Source of the DNA: Pediococcus claussenii ATCC BAA-344
GTDB taxonomy: Bacteria > Bacillota > Bacilli > Lactobacillales > Lactobacillaceae
Direction: 5' to 3'
Assembly (NCBI RefSeq): GCF_000237995.1
Contig: NC_016605.1
Location: 1,240,001 to 1,304,000 of the forward strand
Length of the DNA: 64,000 bases
Shown here: piece by piece, positions 1 to 10,554 of the stretch
Layout of the letters: every line of letters starts with the position of its first letter
Position numbering within the stretch: the stretch's first letter is position 1
Notes under the pieces: model-generated
Told to the model about the DNA's origin: nothing
Database searches by the model: none
The model's input: the letters and a program-made list of their open reading frames with translations, nothing else
Position numbers and translations under genes: made by a program

Positions 1-447
1 TTGCAGATAAATTGGATTACGTTTATTCGGATCCGTTGAGCCATTATTAGTAGGATTCAACCCAGTTGGATTATCCTTTGATTTACGATCTATCCAGTTT
101 TGAACTGTACTTGAACTCAAATACTGTCCTTCTTGAAAAACATATTTATCAGGTGAAAATGTTTTTTTGGAAACATCTAATAAGCCATTTTCAAAGCTCT
201 CAACATTATTAATGTTACCGTTTTGATCAGCAGTTAATCCCCGTGCTTTACTGGTTAAATAATGTCCATTTTTTATTACTCCAGTATACTGACCATCGCT
301 TGGTTGGCCAGTAACTTGATAGGTACTCTTCTTATTTTGTTGCCCAGTTGTGCTATTAGTTTGCATACTTGAATTACTCAAATTCCCGCACGCAACCAAT
401 AGTAACGATAATCCTAGCAGTGCAATCAATGTACTAATTTTTTTCAT
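1..447 (-). CDS. camS: CamS-family sex pheromone lipoprotein (3' end outside window)
   Basis: Translating the minus strand from the ATG at 447 gives 149 codons that run off the left edge, so the C-terminus is missing. The N-terminus is a lipoprotein signal: a short lysine-rich start, a hydrophobic stretch and the lipobox LLVAC with the lipid-modified Cys at residue 20. The next part is Ser/Thr/Asn/Gln-rich, then comes a block with 'GVIKNGHYLTSKARGLTADQ' and 'VFQEGQYLSSSTVQNWIDRK', which I recognise as the CamS family (precursor of the staphylococcal cAM373 pheromone). The protein should sit on the outer face of the membrane; its role in lactobacilli is not known. An SD (GGAG) lies 6 nt before the start, and a TATAAT-like -10 at 487-492 could start its own transcript 85 nt after pcrA. 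In many relatives ligA separates pcrA from camS; it is absent here. Confidence 0.85.
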   Translation of the reverse strand, partial: MKKISTLIALLGLSLLLVACGNLSNSSMQTNSTTGQQNKKSTYQVTGQPSDGQYTGVIKNGHYLTSKARGLTADQNGNINNVESFENGLLDVSKKTFSPDKYVFQEGQYLSSSTVQNWIDRKSKDNPTGLNPTNNGSTDPNKRNPIYLQ

Positions 448-532
448 AAATAACTCCAGACTCATCACTTTTAAATTCTAGTGTTTATTATACCGCTAAA
501 AGTATTCTGCTATCTATTGAATTGAAGTGCAT

Positions 533-2797
533 TTACTGAACTTTAGTAATTGGTGCAAATGCAGCTAATAGTCGCTTAATACCTTGTCCATCAAAAGCAA
601 TATCAAGTTCTGCATCTTCACCACTGCCTGAGACCTTCACAACCGTACCAACACCCCAAGCTTTATGTTGTACCTTATCACCAGTGTTCCACTTCAAAGC
701 GCCCGCTCCAGTACCTTTGCTTGCAGCAACAAGAGGTGTGGACCTCCCATAAACGCTTGCAGTAGCTCTTGCCTGACGATTTTTATCAAAAGGATAGGCT
801 TTTTCGCCTCGTGCTGTCGTATTTGAGCTGCTGAAAGTATTTTGATTCTCGCTCTTTAAATATTCTTCCCCTATTTCATCAATAAAACGTGAAGCTGGAT
901 TTGCTTGTGTTTTCCCATACAACATTCGCGAGAAAGCATTACTAATATACAGCTTTTTTTGAGCACGAGTAATCCCAACATATGCTAATCGACGCTCTTC
1001 TTCTAACTGATCTTGGTCCATCATTGCGCGTGACAATGGGAAAATTCCATCTTCCATTCCAATCAGAAAGACAATCGGAAATTCCAATCCTTTAGCAGCA
1101 TGCAAAGTCATTAAAGTAACTGCTGTTGGTTCCTCTTCAACCGAATCTTGATCTGAAACCAATGCCAAATCCGCCAAGAAATCTGCCAATCTTGTCGAAC
1201 CATCGACATCATCTTCATTTTCATTGCGTTCATCAAATTCCTTTGTTACAGTTAAAAATTCTTCGATATTTTCTAAGCGTGCTTCTGACTCCATCGTCTT
1301 TGATTCTTGCAGTACTGATCGATAACCGGACCGGTCAATAACTTCTTCCGTTAGTTCAGAAATCGAAATATACTGAGCCATCTTGCGCAAGTCATCAATC
1401 ATCTTTGCAAAATTTTCGATTGAATTACGTGCTCTTGAAGAAATTCCATTTGCAATCTGAACATTTCTTGCGGCATTTAACAACGACCAATCACTTTCGT
1501 CTGCAAAGCTTTGTAACTTAGTTAAAGATGTACTACCAATGCCTCGTTTAGGTTCATTAATAATCCTTTCAAAACTTAAAGAATCGTCTTGATTAGCAAT
1601 TAATGTTAAATAACCAAGAACATCCCGAATTTCTTTTCGATCATAAAATTTACTGCCTCCAACCATTGTATACGGGATATTAGCCTTTAGAAACACATCT
1701 TCAACTGCTCGCGATTGTGCATTAGTTCGGTACAAAACAGCAAAGTCACCAAAATTATAGTTGTTTTCAGCGATTTGTTTTTGTATTTGTTGGACAATGA
1801 AATGAACTTCATCAGTCCCAGTCTGTCCTCGGTAATAAGATACTAAATCTCCCTTATCATTATCTGTCCATAAATCTTTAGGTTTTCTTTCAGAATTATT
1901 CTTTATAACGTTATTTGCTGCATCCAAAATATTTTTGGTAGAGCGATAGTTTTGTTCAAGTTTAACAACTGTCGCTTGAGGGTAATCATTTTCAAAGTTC
2001 AAAATATTTTGCATGTCGGCGCCTCGCCATCCATAAATACTCTGATCAGAATCACCCACCACACAAATATTTTTAAACTTTTTGGCTAACATCGTTACTA
2101 ATTGGTATTGAGCTTCGTTAGTATCTTGATACTCATCTACGTGAATATAATGAAATTTACGTTGGTAAAATTCAAGTGTTTCACTATGTTCTTTAAATAA
2201 CTGAATAGTTTTCATGATTAAGTCATCAAAATCAAGTGCTTGATTAAGCTTTAACCTACGTTGATATTCATCATAAACCTCAGCAACAATCTTCTCATAT
2301 GGGGTTACACTTTTTTCACGATAATCTTCCGCCGTTAACAACTCATTTTTGGCATTTGAAATTGTTCCTAAAAGGGAGCGTGGATCGTTCTTTTTAGGAT
2401 CTAAATTAAGATCTGCTAAGATATGTTTTACAAGCGTACGCTGTTCACTAGGATCAGCAATTGAGAATGCACGATTGTAGCCAATTTGTTCAATATTCTG
2501 TCTTAGGATCCGAACACACAATGAATGAAAGGTTGATACCCAAATATTTGAGGCCTCATCACCTAATAATCCGTGTATTCGCTCTTTCATTTCTCTTGCT
2601 GCTTTATTTGTAAATGTAATTGCTAAAATATTCCAGGGATTTATCTGTTTTTCTTCAATTAAATAGGCTACTCGATGTGTTAAAACACGCGTTTTCCCAC
2701 TTCCTGCACCTGCCATAATTAATAGTGGCCCTTCCGTTGCTTGTACCGCTTCAGCCTGTTTATCATTTAGTCCTTGTAATAAATCTGTCCCCGCCAT
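533..2797 (-). CDS. pcrA: ATP-dependent DNA helicase PcrA (UvrD/Rep family)
   Basis: 3'-5' SF1A DNA helicase acting in nucleotide excision repair, plasmid rolling-circle replication and removal of RecA filaments; cytoplasmic. All helicase motifs are visible in 754 residues, the normal length: Walker A AGAGSGKT (29-36), Walker B VDEYQDTN, motif III GDSDQSIYGWRGAD, motif V TLHAAKGLEFP and motif VI RRLAYVGITRA. The last ~50 residues (WNTGDKVQHKAWGVGTVV...) are the Tudor-like tail that binds RNA polymerase in PcrA. The ATG follows a GAGAGGA ribosome site. An extended -10 (TGG-TATAAT, 2833-2838) upstream suggests its own promoter. The gene is followed by the CamS lipoprotein gene. Confidence 0.97.
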   Translation of the reverse strand: MAGTDLLQGLNDKQAEAVQATEGPLLIMAGAGSGKTRVLTHRVAYLIEEKQINPWNILAITFTNKAAREMKERIHGLLGDEASNIWVSTFHSLCVRILRQNIEQIGYNRAFSIADPSEQRTLVKHILADLNLDPKKNDPRSLLGTISNAKNELLTAEDYREKSVTPYEKIVAEVYDEYQRRLKLNQALDFDDLIMKTIQLFKEHSETLEFYQRKFHYIHVDEYQDTNEAQYQLVTMLAKKFKNICVVGDSDQSIYGWRGADMQNILNFENDYPQATVVKLEQNYRSTKNILDAANNVIKNNSERKPKDLWTDNDKGDLVSYYRGQTGTDEVHFIVQQIQKQIAENNYNFGDFAVLYRTNAQSRAVEDVFLKANIPYTMVGGSKFYDRKEIRDVLGYLTLIANQDDSLSFERIINEPKRGIGSTSLTKLQSFADESDWSLLNAARNVQIANGISSRARNSIENFAKMIDDLRKMAQYISISELTEEVIDRSGYRSVLQESKTMESEARLENIEEFLTVTKEFDERNENEDDVDGSTRLADFLADLALVSDQDSVEEEPTAVTLMTLHAAKGLEFPIVFLIGMEDGIFPLSRAMMDQDQLEEERRLAYVGITRAQKKLYISNAFSRMLYGKTQANPASRFIDEIGEEYLKSENQNTFSSSNTTARGEKAYPFDKNRQARATASVYGRSTPLVAASKGTGAGALKWNTGDKVQHKAWGVGTVVKVSGSGEDAELDIAFDGQGIKRLLAAFAPITKVQ

Positions 2798-2832
2798 TTT
2801 AATTTTCCTCTCTTAAAAAACAATCACCGTTC

Positions 2833-2841
2833 ATTATACCA
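2833..2841 (-). promoter_or_regulatory. Extended -10 promoter of pcrA
   Basis: On the minus strand TGG-TATAAT (2833-2841) forms an extended -10 about 35 nt before the pcrA start. I see no good -35. It abuts the terminator of the preceding gene. Confidence 0.45.
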
Positions 2842-2889
2842 AAAAAGAGTTATCTCACACGACTCCTTCGGGGAAACAAACTCTTTTTT
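2841..2889 (-). terminator. Intrinsic terminator after the PurK-like gene
   Basis: Arms 2843-2851 and 2879-2887 (AAAAGAGTT/AACTCTTTT) pair across a 27-nt loop and end in a T run on the minus strand. The 5' arm overlaps the stop codon of the PurK-like gene. The long loop makes this a moderate call. Confidence 0.5.
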
Positions 2890-4025
2890 TATAATACGCT
2901 TGTATTGTCAATTTGCTCTAAAATCTGATCAGTGTTTTCTCCAGACACTAGTACGTAACCAATTTTTGTTTTTTCTTCCTTTTTATTCATTAAAAAGGCA
3001 TTTAGGTAAAAGTTCCAATTTGATTTAATCAACCACTGTGTTCTAATATCACTCATTTGGTCCGAAAGTACATCAAACATAACCGCTGGAGTTTCTAGCT
3101 TAATATCTGCTAAGCTCATCCCGCAAACTGAACGAAGCGTTTCTTCATATACATTTACGTTCGTAGCAAGGTTAAAAATGTTCTGTTCGTGCTGCAATCC
3201 AGGTTGTACTTCTTTGACAAAGATACGATTCTTATTAATTAAAAACTTAATTGAAATAGTTCCTAAAAATGTTAACTGACTTGCAATTTGATCAACTAAA
3301 TTTACAATCGTATTTTGCATTGTATCACTACACCGGGCTGGAACGATACTTTCGGTTAAACGCCCATCATTATATACATTTTCTACCATTGGATAAATAT
3401 TTTGATGACCGTTCATGTCTTTAACAACTGAAGCTACAATTTCCATACCATCAGTCATCTGACTTTGTAAGATATACGATCCTCTATCCAATAAACGATT
3501 AGCTTGTGGTATGTCACTACGGGATTTAAGTATTAAACCATTATTTGGCGAACCCCATGTAGGTAATAACTGTGCCGGAAATCCAACTTCTCGAATATTT
3601 TCATAAATATCGTCTAGACTCACCACAGTCACGTAAGGAACGACATCAATTCCCATTCCAGCAATTACTGCCTTTTCCAGTACGCGATCTTGAGACATTT
3701 CAAGAACCTCAGATCCCTGTGGTAACTCTGTATATTTGTTTAAAAATGCATACAATCTAGTATCCATTAAACGTGGGTCAAACAAAATAATTTTGCAGCG
3801 CTCAGCAAATTGCTGCAGATGTTCCACATTATCTAACCGATCAACAATTGTAAAATCTGCCAATTGTGAAATGTCGTTGTTCTCAGTTGTAACGTATGTA
3901 ATAACCCTGAATCCCATTCGTTTAGCGTTTAAAGTTAATTCTTTACATACCCCACTTGCACCTAAAATTCCAATCGTATCCCCAGGGAATACCGCTGTAG
4001 TTTGCTCATTATCACGCTGCACCAC
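2889..4025 (-). CDS. PurK-like ATP-grasp protein with altered active site
   Basis: Resembles N5-carboxyaminoimidazole ribonucleotide synthase (PurK) over its whole length: 'FPGDTIGILGASG' at the start matches the PurK nucleotide-binding beginning, and 'YPMVENVYNDGRLTESIVPA' matches the central ATP-grasp block. However, the usual glycine-rich GGGQLG is GASGVC, the VLKTRRGGYDGKGQ-type loop is replaced by a divergent stretch, and the NEIAPRPHNSGH substrate motif reads KEVQPGLQHEQNIF. I therefore infer a paralogue that may not make carboxyaminoimidazole ribonucleotide. I chose the GTG at 4023-4025 (378 aa) because GGAGGA lies 7 nt before it; a TTG at 4061 would place that SD inside the gene. It starts 19 nt after xpt, which points to purine metabolism. 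No purE is present. Confidence 0.75.
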   Translation of the reverse strand: MVQRDNEQTTAVFPGDTIGILGASGVCKELTLNAKRMGFRVITYVTTENNDISQLADFTIVDRLDNVEHLQQFAERCKIILFDPRLMDTRLYAFLNKYTELPQGSEVLEMSQDRVLEKAVIAGMGIDVVPYVTVVSLDDIYENIREVGFPAQLLPTWGSPNNGLILKSRSDIPQANRLLDRGSYILQSQMTDGMEIVASVVKDMNGHQNIYPMVENVYNDGRLTESIVPARCSDTMQNTIVNLVDQIASQLTFLGTISIKFLINKNRIFVKEVQPGLQHEQNIFNLATNVNVYEETLRSVCGMSLADIKLETPAVMFDVLSDQMSDIRTQWLIKSNWNFYLNAFLMNKKEEKTKIGYVLVSGENTDQILEQIDNTSVL

Positions 4026-4044
4026 AAAAAAATCCTCCAATATT

Positions 4045-5282
<1,238 letters not shown>

Positions 5283-5327
5283 AGACCCTGCTCCCTAATA
5301 CGTATCTCCTTAAGTTTACCTGAACCT

Positions 5328-5360
5328 AAAAAAAAATCATAGTCATCTGCCATGATTTTT
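5328..5360 (-). terminator. Intrinsic terminator after the ECF S-component gene
   Basis: AAAAATCAT / ATGATTTTT arms (5332-5340, 5352-5360) with an 11-nt loop and a run of nine Ts in the minus-strand transcript. Confidence 0.75.
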
Positions 5361-5384
5361 CGATGTTTTAGAGTAAATTTAAAA

Positions 5385-5990
5385 TTACCGGAAACGATTC
5401 TTTCCGATTGAAGTGAATCTAAGTAACGGCGTAGCAATTAAAGGAACAATTATCATTGCAGCAATTGCCTCTGGAATCCCATGAACTCCGGCAATTGTTA
5501 ATAGATAAGGAGTTAACGCCTTCAAATTAATTGCACTGTATATTGCTGAACCATTATGGTAGAAAACATATATCATAGATAACACTAATACCGTATTTGT
5601 AACAGAACCAATTAGAGCACTTAGTACCATCGAAAACTGTTTGTTCACATTCTTTTTATATAAGTAATCCATAATCCAGCCAGCAAACAGGCCAATCAAA
5701 ATCCTTGGCAGAATTGATACTAGCGGATTTACCATTACCACGTTGCCCAAAACACTGGACGTAACCGTAATAGCTCTAAACCAATCAACAAGTCCCCAAA
5801 TGCCACCAACAATGGCTCCGTCAACTGGTCCCAAAAGAACTGCTGCAATAATTACTGTAATATGAATTACCGTTACTTCCAGTGGACCAAACGGAATATA
5901 TCCAAGTAGTGGTACGTAGTTTTGAATAATAATTACCGCTGCAAACATTGCAATCAAACTCAACCGTCGAGCATTCGTCTTATTTCCCAT
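5385..5990 (-). CDS. ECF transporter S component, PanT-like (pantothenate?)
   Basis: A very hydrophobic 201-residue protein with about five or six membrane helices: the substrate-binding S component of an energy-coupling factor vitamin importer. The blocks 'PFGPLEVTVIHITVIIAAVLLGP' and 'NPLVSILPRILIGLFAG' resemble the PanT group that takes up pantothenate; the substrate call is tentative. I start at the ATG at 5988-5990, which has GGGGGA 7 nt upstream, rather than the TTG at 6005. It would use the energising module encoded at 8892-11375. Transcription is divergent from the dehydrogenase at 6074; two TATAAT-like boxes occur between the genes. No riboswitch is visible. Confidence 0.8.
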   Translation of the reverse strand: MGNKTNARRLSLIAMFAAVIIIQNYVPLLGYIPFGPLEVTVIHITVIIAAVLLGPVDGAIVGGIWGLVDWFRAITVTSSVLGNVVMVNPLVSILPRILIGLFAGWIMDYLYKKNVNKQFSMVLSALIGSVTNTVLVLSMIYVFYHNGSAIYSAINLKALTPYLLTIAGVHGIPEAIAAMIIVPLIATPLLRFTSIGKNRFR

Positions 5991-6073
5991 TTTTGTTTCC
6001 CCCAATTAGGCTAATCGCTGTTCAAAATTATATTATTATTATATCATGAACCTGTTTTATGAAAGGAATGATT

Positions 6074-7027
6074 GTGTTGATAAATGTTTATATTTCAAAT
6101 CAAATACCTCAAGAAATACGTGCTGATTTACCAAGTACATATATAACATATTACACTAGTTCAGACATTAGTGAGGATCTTCTAGATACAGTTGAAATAG
6201 CTTGGGGACTTGATAAAAATGTCATTTCCATGATCGAGTCACCCGAAAGCAAGCTCAAATGGATTCAATCATTTAGCGCTGGTGTTGACTATTTTCCAAT
6301 TCAACAGATACGGGAACGCAATATCATACTGACTAATACAAGTGGTATTCACGCCACGGCTATTGCAAACACCGTACTGTTGTATGCTTTATTTTTTACC
6401 AGGAACTTAAAACATGCAATTCAATCACAAAGCAATCAGGAATGGGATAGTATTCCACATTTTGATAAACTACAAACACTTCGTGGTAAACGGTGGCTAA
6501 TTTTTGGAACAGGCCATATCGGACGTGAAATAGCTCGTTTAGCTAAAGCAACTGATGGAGAAACTATTGGCGTCAATACAACCGGTCATCCAGCTGATAA
6601 TTTTGATTTAACGGTTCCAATCACAGAGTTTTCAGATTACCTAACAAACGTTGATATTATTCTTAATATCCTACCTCTTACCACTGAAACTCGTCATTTG
6701 TTCGATGATAAATTCTTTGATAAATTGACGAAGCTATATCTATTTATCAATGTCGGTCGCGGTCCTTCCGTTGATGAAAAAGCATTGGAACATGCTCTTG
6801 ATAGTGGCACCGTTCAACATGCAGCCCTAGATGTTTTTGAAACAGAGCCTCTTTCATCGTCCAGTCCCTTATGGAATTATGACCAGGTACTCATCACCCC
6901 ACATGAATCGGCTGAAAGTAACGAACTATTACCAGCTGTACGTGATGTATTCGTTAATAATCTAGACGCTTACTTAGGTGATGGCGTTCCCGATACCGAT
7001 ATCGTTAACACAAAGGAAGGGTATTAA
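6074..7027 (+). CDS. D-isomer-specific 2-hydroxyacid dehydrogenase family protein
   Basis: NAD-dependent oxidoreductase of the D-2-hydroxyacid dehydrogenase superfamily, substrate unknown. The Rossmann fingerprint reads LIFGTGHIGREIA; the catalytic Arg is in FINVGRGP, the Glu in DVFETEPL and the His in LITPHES. The length (~317) and the poorly conserved N-terminal domain fit the GhrA/hydroxyisocaproate-type branch rather than D-lactate dehydrogenase. AAAGGA at 6062-6067 favours the GTG at 6074 (or TTG at 6077) over the ATG at 6059. It stands alone on plus and ends at a 23-bp hairpin terminator. Confidence 0.9.
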   Translation: MLINVYISNQIPQEIRADLPSTYITYYTSSDISEDLLDTVEIAWGLDKNVISMIESPESKLKWIQSFSAGVDYFPIQQIRERNIILTNTSGIHATAIANTVLLYALFFTRNLKHAIQSQSNQEWDSIPHFDKLQTLRGKRWLIFGTGHIGREIARLAKATDGETIGVNTTGHPADNFDLTVPITEFSDYLTNVDIILNILPLTTETRHLFDDKFFDKLTKLYLFINVGRGPSVDEKALEHALDSGTVQHAALDVFETEPLSSSSPLWNYDQVLITPHESAESNELLPAVRDVFVNNLDAYLGDGVPDTDIVNTKEGY

Positions 7028-7053
7028 TTTCACTTCTTTGCTATTAGAGAATG

Positions 7054-7110
7054 AAAACCCCCATTAATTGCTAAAGCCACAATATAGCTTTAGCAATTAA
7101 TGGGGGTTTT
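7054..7110. terminator. Bidirectional terminator with a 23-bp perfect stem
   Basis: Arms 7054-7076 and 7088-7110 are perfectly complementary over 23 bp around an 11-nt loop and end in Ts on both strands. It closes the plus-strand dehydrogenase gene and may back up the rpsI terminator. Confidence 0.9.
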
Positions 7111-7115
7111 TAAAC

Positions 7116-7142
7116 AAAAAAACACCATCCCAACGGACAGTG
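7116..7142 (-). terminator. Intrinsic terminator of the rplM-rpsI operon
   Basis: On the minus strand CACTGTCC-GTTG-GGATGGTG (7142-7123, with two G-U pairs) is followed by seven Ts, 14 nt after rpsI. Confidence 0.8.
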
Positions 7143-7156
7143 CTTCAAAATTAAGA

Positions 7157-7549
7157 TTAACGTTTTGAGAATTGAGCAGCCTTACGAGCTTTCTTAAGAC
7201 CGTACTTCTTACGTTCCTTCATACGAGGGTCACGTGTAAGTAAACCAGCCTTCTTTAATGGTGCACGAAAATCTGGATCAATGTCCAAAAGTGCGCGTGC
7301 AATACCATGACGGATTGCTCCAGCTTGTCCTGAGAATCCACCACCATTAACATTAACTAAAACGTCGTAGTTACCTGTTGTTTCAGTAACCCCAAATGGT
7401 TGTAAAACAACCTGACGCAAGTTAGCAAATGGAATGTATTCTTCAATTGGACGATCATTTACAGTGATTTTACCGGTCCCCGGTACAAGACGTACACGAG
7501 CAACGGAGTCCTTACGACGGCCAGTGCCGCGATATTGTGCTTCAGCCAA
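7157..7549 (-). CDS. rpsI: 30S ribosomal protein S9
   Basis: 130 residues, normal length. The start '[23 protein letters not shown]' and the C-terminal '[12 protein letters not shown]' are diagnostic; the basic tail reaches the P-site tRNA in the 30S subunit. It follows rplM by 14 nt and is the last gene of the operon, before two terminators. Confidence 0.98.
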   Translation of the reverse strand: MAEAQYRGTGRRKDSVARVRLVPGTGKITVNDRPIEEYIPFANLRQVVLQPFGVTETTGNYDVLVNVNGGGFSGQAGAIRHGIARALLDIDPDFRAPLKKAGLLTRDPRMKERKKYGLKKARKAAQFSKR

Positions 7550-7563
7550 AGTTCTGTTCCTCC

Positions 7564-8007
7564 TTAAATTAAGTTCGTGATGTCAAGCTTTTCTGGGTTT
7601 TGAGCTTGATTACTGTGTTCTGGACCAGCATAAACGTGAAGTTTCAAACCGATCTTACGACCCAAAGTGTTATGTGGAAGCATACCCTTAACAGATTTTT
7701 CAATCAAACGTTCGGGTGTCTTTTCACGCATCTCACCAGCAGTCTTTTGCTTCAACCCACCTGGGTGAAGAGTATGATGATAATAAATCTTATTAGTAGC
7801 CTTACGACCCGTTAATTTTACTTTTTCAGCATTAACAACGATTACAAAGTCACCTGTATCTACATTAGGTGTAAAAGTTGGTTTGTTCTTTCCACGTAAA
7901 ATAGAAGCAACTGTTGATGCCAATCGTCCCAAAGGAACATCTGTTGCATCAATTACATACCACTTACGTTCTACTTCACCTGGTTTTGCCAAATATGTTG
8001 TACGCAC
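7564..8007 (-). CDS. rplM: 50S ribosomal protein L13
   Basis: An early-assembly 50S protein. The sequence [31 protein letters not shown] is typical. I place the start at the GTG at 8005-8007 (147 aa, the standard length) because GGAGGA ends 8 nt before it; a TTG at 8022 would swallow this SD. Upstream lies a TTGACT-N17-TATAAT promoter and an L13-type leader RNA, so the rplM-rpsI pair is transcribed independently of truA and probably autoregulated by L13. Confidence 0.98.
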   Translation of the reverse strand: MRTTYLAKPGEVERKWYVIDATDVPLGRLASTVASILRGKNKPTFTPNVDTGDFVIVVNAEKVKLTGRKATNKIYYHHTLHPGGLKQKTAGEMREKTPERLIEKSVKGMLPHNTLGRKIGLKLHVYAGPEHSNQAQNPEKLDITNLI

Positions 8008-8019
8008 TTGTATTTCCTC

Positions 8020-8092
8020 CAATTTCTGTTTTGCTTAACTCAACTTAGATTAAGTTTCCGGGGCTTATCTTGTGGAGGTAAACAATACCAAG
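8020..8092 (-). ncRNA. L13 leader RNA (autoregulatory ribosomal leader)
   Basis: The ~70-nt stretch between promoter and rplM contains, on the minus strand, GTTTACCTCCACAAGATAAG, then CCCCGGAAACTTAATCTAAG. I recognise this as the L13 leader found before rplM in Firmicutes (Rfam L13_leader), where L13 binding represses its own operon. Assignment is by eye. Confidence 0.65.
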
Positions 8093-8096
8093 TTCA

Positions 8097-8125
8097 ATTA
8101 TATTAATTAGACCGTGTTAAGTCAA
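8097..8125 (-). promoter_or_regulatory. rplM-rpsI promoter
   Basis: TTGACT (8125-8120), a 17-nt spacer and a perfect TATAAT (8102-8097) on the minus strand. Confidence 0.88.
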
Positions 8126-8142
8126 TCAATTTTCATAAAAAA

Positions 8143-8889
8143 CTAGTAATAAACTTTTTTTAAATATAGTCCGCTTGCGGGCGCGGTACCCCTAGCCTCA
8201 TTTCGATCAAGTACTTGGAATAATCTTGGAATGTCATCCACAGGTCTGCGTTTGCTTCCAATCTCGATTAGAACGGCCACCATTATTCTAACCATGTTAT
8301 ACAAAAAGCCATTACCATAGAATTCAAAAACGATTTCTTGCGTAGCATCGTCAAATCGAACGCTTGCTTCATAAATGGTTCGTACATTACTTTTTACAGT
8401 GCTGCCAGCTGCTACAAAACTAGAAAAATCATGTGTTCCCTCTAAATCCTTAATAGCAGCCTTTATTAATTTAATATCAATCGGAAACTTCCAGTGCCCT
8501 GTATACCTGCGCTTAAATGGATCCACAAACTCTCCCAATGATAAACGATACATATACCGTTTTCCATGCGTCGTGAAGCGAGCATGAAAATCTTCGGATA
8601 CAATTTCAACTTTTTTAACGGACATGTCTAAGGGCATCATACTATTTAGAGCATGCAACATATTATCCTCATTCATTTGAGTATTCATATCAAAATGAAC
8701 TACTTGCCCCAAAGCATGAACACCAGCATCAGTTCGACCTGAGCCAAAAATTTGTATTCTTTTTCCCGGATTTTTGGCAATTTTATTAACTATCTTAGTT
8801 AAAACACCTTCCACAGTTCGTTCATTTGGTTGCATTTGGAAACCAGCAAAATCAGTCCCATCATACGCAATTGTAACTTTATATCTCAT
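8143..8889 (-). CDS. truA: tRNA pseudouridine(38-40) synthase TruA
   Basis: Isomerises uridines 38-40 in the anticodon arm of tRNAs. The catalytic Asp is D54 in [20 protein letters not shown]; the C-terminal '[16 protein letters not shown]' is the second family block. I start at the ATG at 8887-8889 (248 aa), which gives the usual [18 protein letters not shown] beginning, two nt after the ecfT stop. It is the last gene of the ecfA1-ecfA2-ecfT-truA transcript. Confidence 0.96.
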   Translation of the reverse strand: MRYKVTIAYDGTDFAGFQMQPNERTVEGVLTKIVNKIAKNPGKRIQIFGSGRTDAGVHALGQVVHFDMNTQMNEDNMLHALNSMMPLDMSVKKVEIVSEDFHARFTTHGKRYMYRLSLGEFVDPFKRRYTGHWKFPIDIKLIKAAIKDLEGTHDFSSFVAAGSTVKSNVRTIYEASVRFDDATQEIVFEFYGNGFLYNMVRIMVAVLIEIGSKRRPVDDIPRLFQVLDRNEARGTAPASGLYLKKVYY

Positions 8890-8891
8890 AT

Positions 8892-9692
8892 CTAACCCCA
8901 AAATCTCAATATTAATAACACAATGCTAAATATAAGCATCAGAGCAGCTGCAACCCAATCATTTTGTGAGTATGTCAATTCACGGTATTTTGTACGTCCT
9001 TCTCCGCCTTGATATCCTCGCGCTTCCATCGCCGTTGCCAACTCTTCAGCGCGGCTAAATGCATTTTCAAATAGCGGTATAAGAATAGCAACCAACTTTT
9101 GTAATCTCTTCCACAAGGAACCAGTTGAAAAGTTAGCACCACGGGCACGTTGCGCATCCATTATTTTCTCCGTTTCGTCAATTAAAGTTGGCACAAATCT
9201 TAATGCAATTGAAAGCATTAAGGCCAGTTCATAGACCGGAAAATGGACTCTTTTTAGTGGCATAAGCAACGATTCAATAGCACCAGAAATTTCTAACGGT
9301 GAAGTTGATAAAGTAAACACCGTTGAGACAAGAATGATCAAAATAAAACGAACTGCCAGATAAACTGCATTTAGGATACCATTACTAGTAATGGACAAAA
9401 TTCCCCAATGCCAATACACATGACCACCAATTCCAAAGAAAATCTGAATCACAACCGTAAACATTATTATCCAGATAAGTGGTTTAACACCGTCCCAAAA
9501 ATATTTTAAAGGTATATCTGACATTGCAATACTTAGAATTGCAATTAAAAAACTCAGTCCGTAAGTTATCCATGAATTAGCAAAGAAAACCATAATGATA
9601 TACATAAAACTCAGAACAAGCTTAGTGCGCGGGTCAAGTCTATGAATAAAAGAATTTCCGGGCAGATAACGACCAAATAAAACCTTATTCAT
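8892..9692 (-). CDS. ecfT: ECF transporter transmembrane component EcfT
   Basis: Membrane subunit that couples the two ATPases to exchangeable S components. 266 residues with several membrane helices and the two coupling-helix signatures AQRARGANF and [12 protein letters not shown] that dock onto the ATPases. The ATG at 9690-9692 follows GGAGG that lies inside the end of ecfA2 (8-nt overlap), indicating translational coupling. As a shared (group II) module it should serve the PanT-like and FolT S components in this window, and others elsewhere. Confidence 0.95.
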   Translation of the reverse strand: MNKVLFGRYLPGNSFIHRLDPRTKLVLSFMYIIMVFFANSWITYGLSFLIAILSIAMSDIPLKYFWDGVKPLIWIIMFTVVIQIFFGIGGHVYWHWGILSITSNGILNAVYLAVRFILIILVSTVFTLSTSPLEISGAIESLLMPLKRVHFPVYELALMLSIALRFVPTLIDETEKIMDAQRARGANFSTGSLWKRLQKLVAILIPLFENAFSRAEELATAMEARGYQGGEGRTKYRELTYSQNDWVAAALMLIFSIVLLILRFWG

Positions 9693-10554
9693 TACTAGCA
9701 CCTCCAGGTATCATTCGAACTAACTTCTCAGTTAGTTCATCTATCGTAAGTGGTAATAAATCAAAATTAACACCCTTCTTTTGTAGCTGAATAGCCATTC
9801 TTGTTGCCCTCGGCAAATCCAAATGATTCTTTTCAAGCCATTCATAATCGCTGAAGATCTCGCGCGGTGTACCAGTTTTAGCAACACGACCGTTATTCAT
9901 CACAATTACGTTGTCTGCAAAAGCTGCAACATCGTCCATCTGATGTGTCACTAAAACAATGGTTCTTTTTTTATTTTCTTGTAAACTAAAAAATAATTTA
10001 TTCATTTCTGTTCGACCGCTAGGGTCAAGCCCAGCAGTCGGTTCATCTAAAATTATGATATTGGGATTAATAGCTAAGACGCCGGCAATTGCTACCCTCC
10101 GCATTTGTCCGCCAGATAATTCAAAAGGTGATTTTTCCCATAAGCCTTCATCCATACCAACTTCTTTCAAAGCTTCTTTAGCTAATTCCACAGCTACATC
10201 ATTTGATTTTCCAAAATTCATTGGCCCGAAGGCAACATCTTTAAGTACACTCTCAGCAAATAATTGGTTTTCTGGAAATTGAAAAACCATACCAACGGAT
10301 TTTCGAACTTCATTTAAGTCCTTATTCTTAGTTGTCGGCTTTATCGTCAGGTTATTAACAACCAACGAACCACTAGTAGGTTTTAACAAACCATTAATCT
10401 GGTGTGTAAGGGTTGATTTCCCACTCCCAGTTTGTCCAATTACCGCCGTGTAAGATCCGTCTGCAATCTTTGCTGTAACATCAAACAGCGTCTGAAGTTC
10501 AAAAGGTGTCCCTGCCTGATAGGAGAAATTTACTTCTCTGAAATCAATTGCCAT
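9685..10554 (-). CDS. ecfA2: ECF transporter ATP-binding protein EcfA2
   Basis: Second ATPase of the vitamin ECF module. 289 residues: Walker A GQTGSGKST (40-48), Q-loop region MVFQFPENQ, signature LSGGQMRR (146-153), Walker B IIILDEP (166-172) and switch His in VTHQMDD. GGGGGA precedes its ATG, which overlaps the end of ecfA1 by 25 nt. Confidence 0.95.
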   Translation of the reverse strand: MAIDFREVNFSYQAGTPFELQTLFDVTAKIADGSYTAVIGQTGSGKSTLTHQINGLLKPTSGSLVVNNLTIKPTTKNKDLNEVRKSVGMVFQFPENQLFAESVLKDVAFGPMNFGKSNDVAVELAKEALKEVGMDEGLWEKSPFELSGGQMRRVAIAGVLAINPNIIILDEPTAGLDPSGRTEMNKLFFSLQENKKRTIVLVTHQMDDVAAFADNVIVMNNGRVAKTGTPREIFSDYEWLEKNHLDLPRATRMAIQLQKKGVNFDLLPLTIDELTEKLVRMIPGGASNE

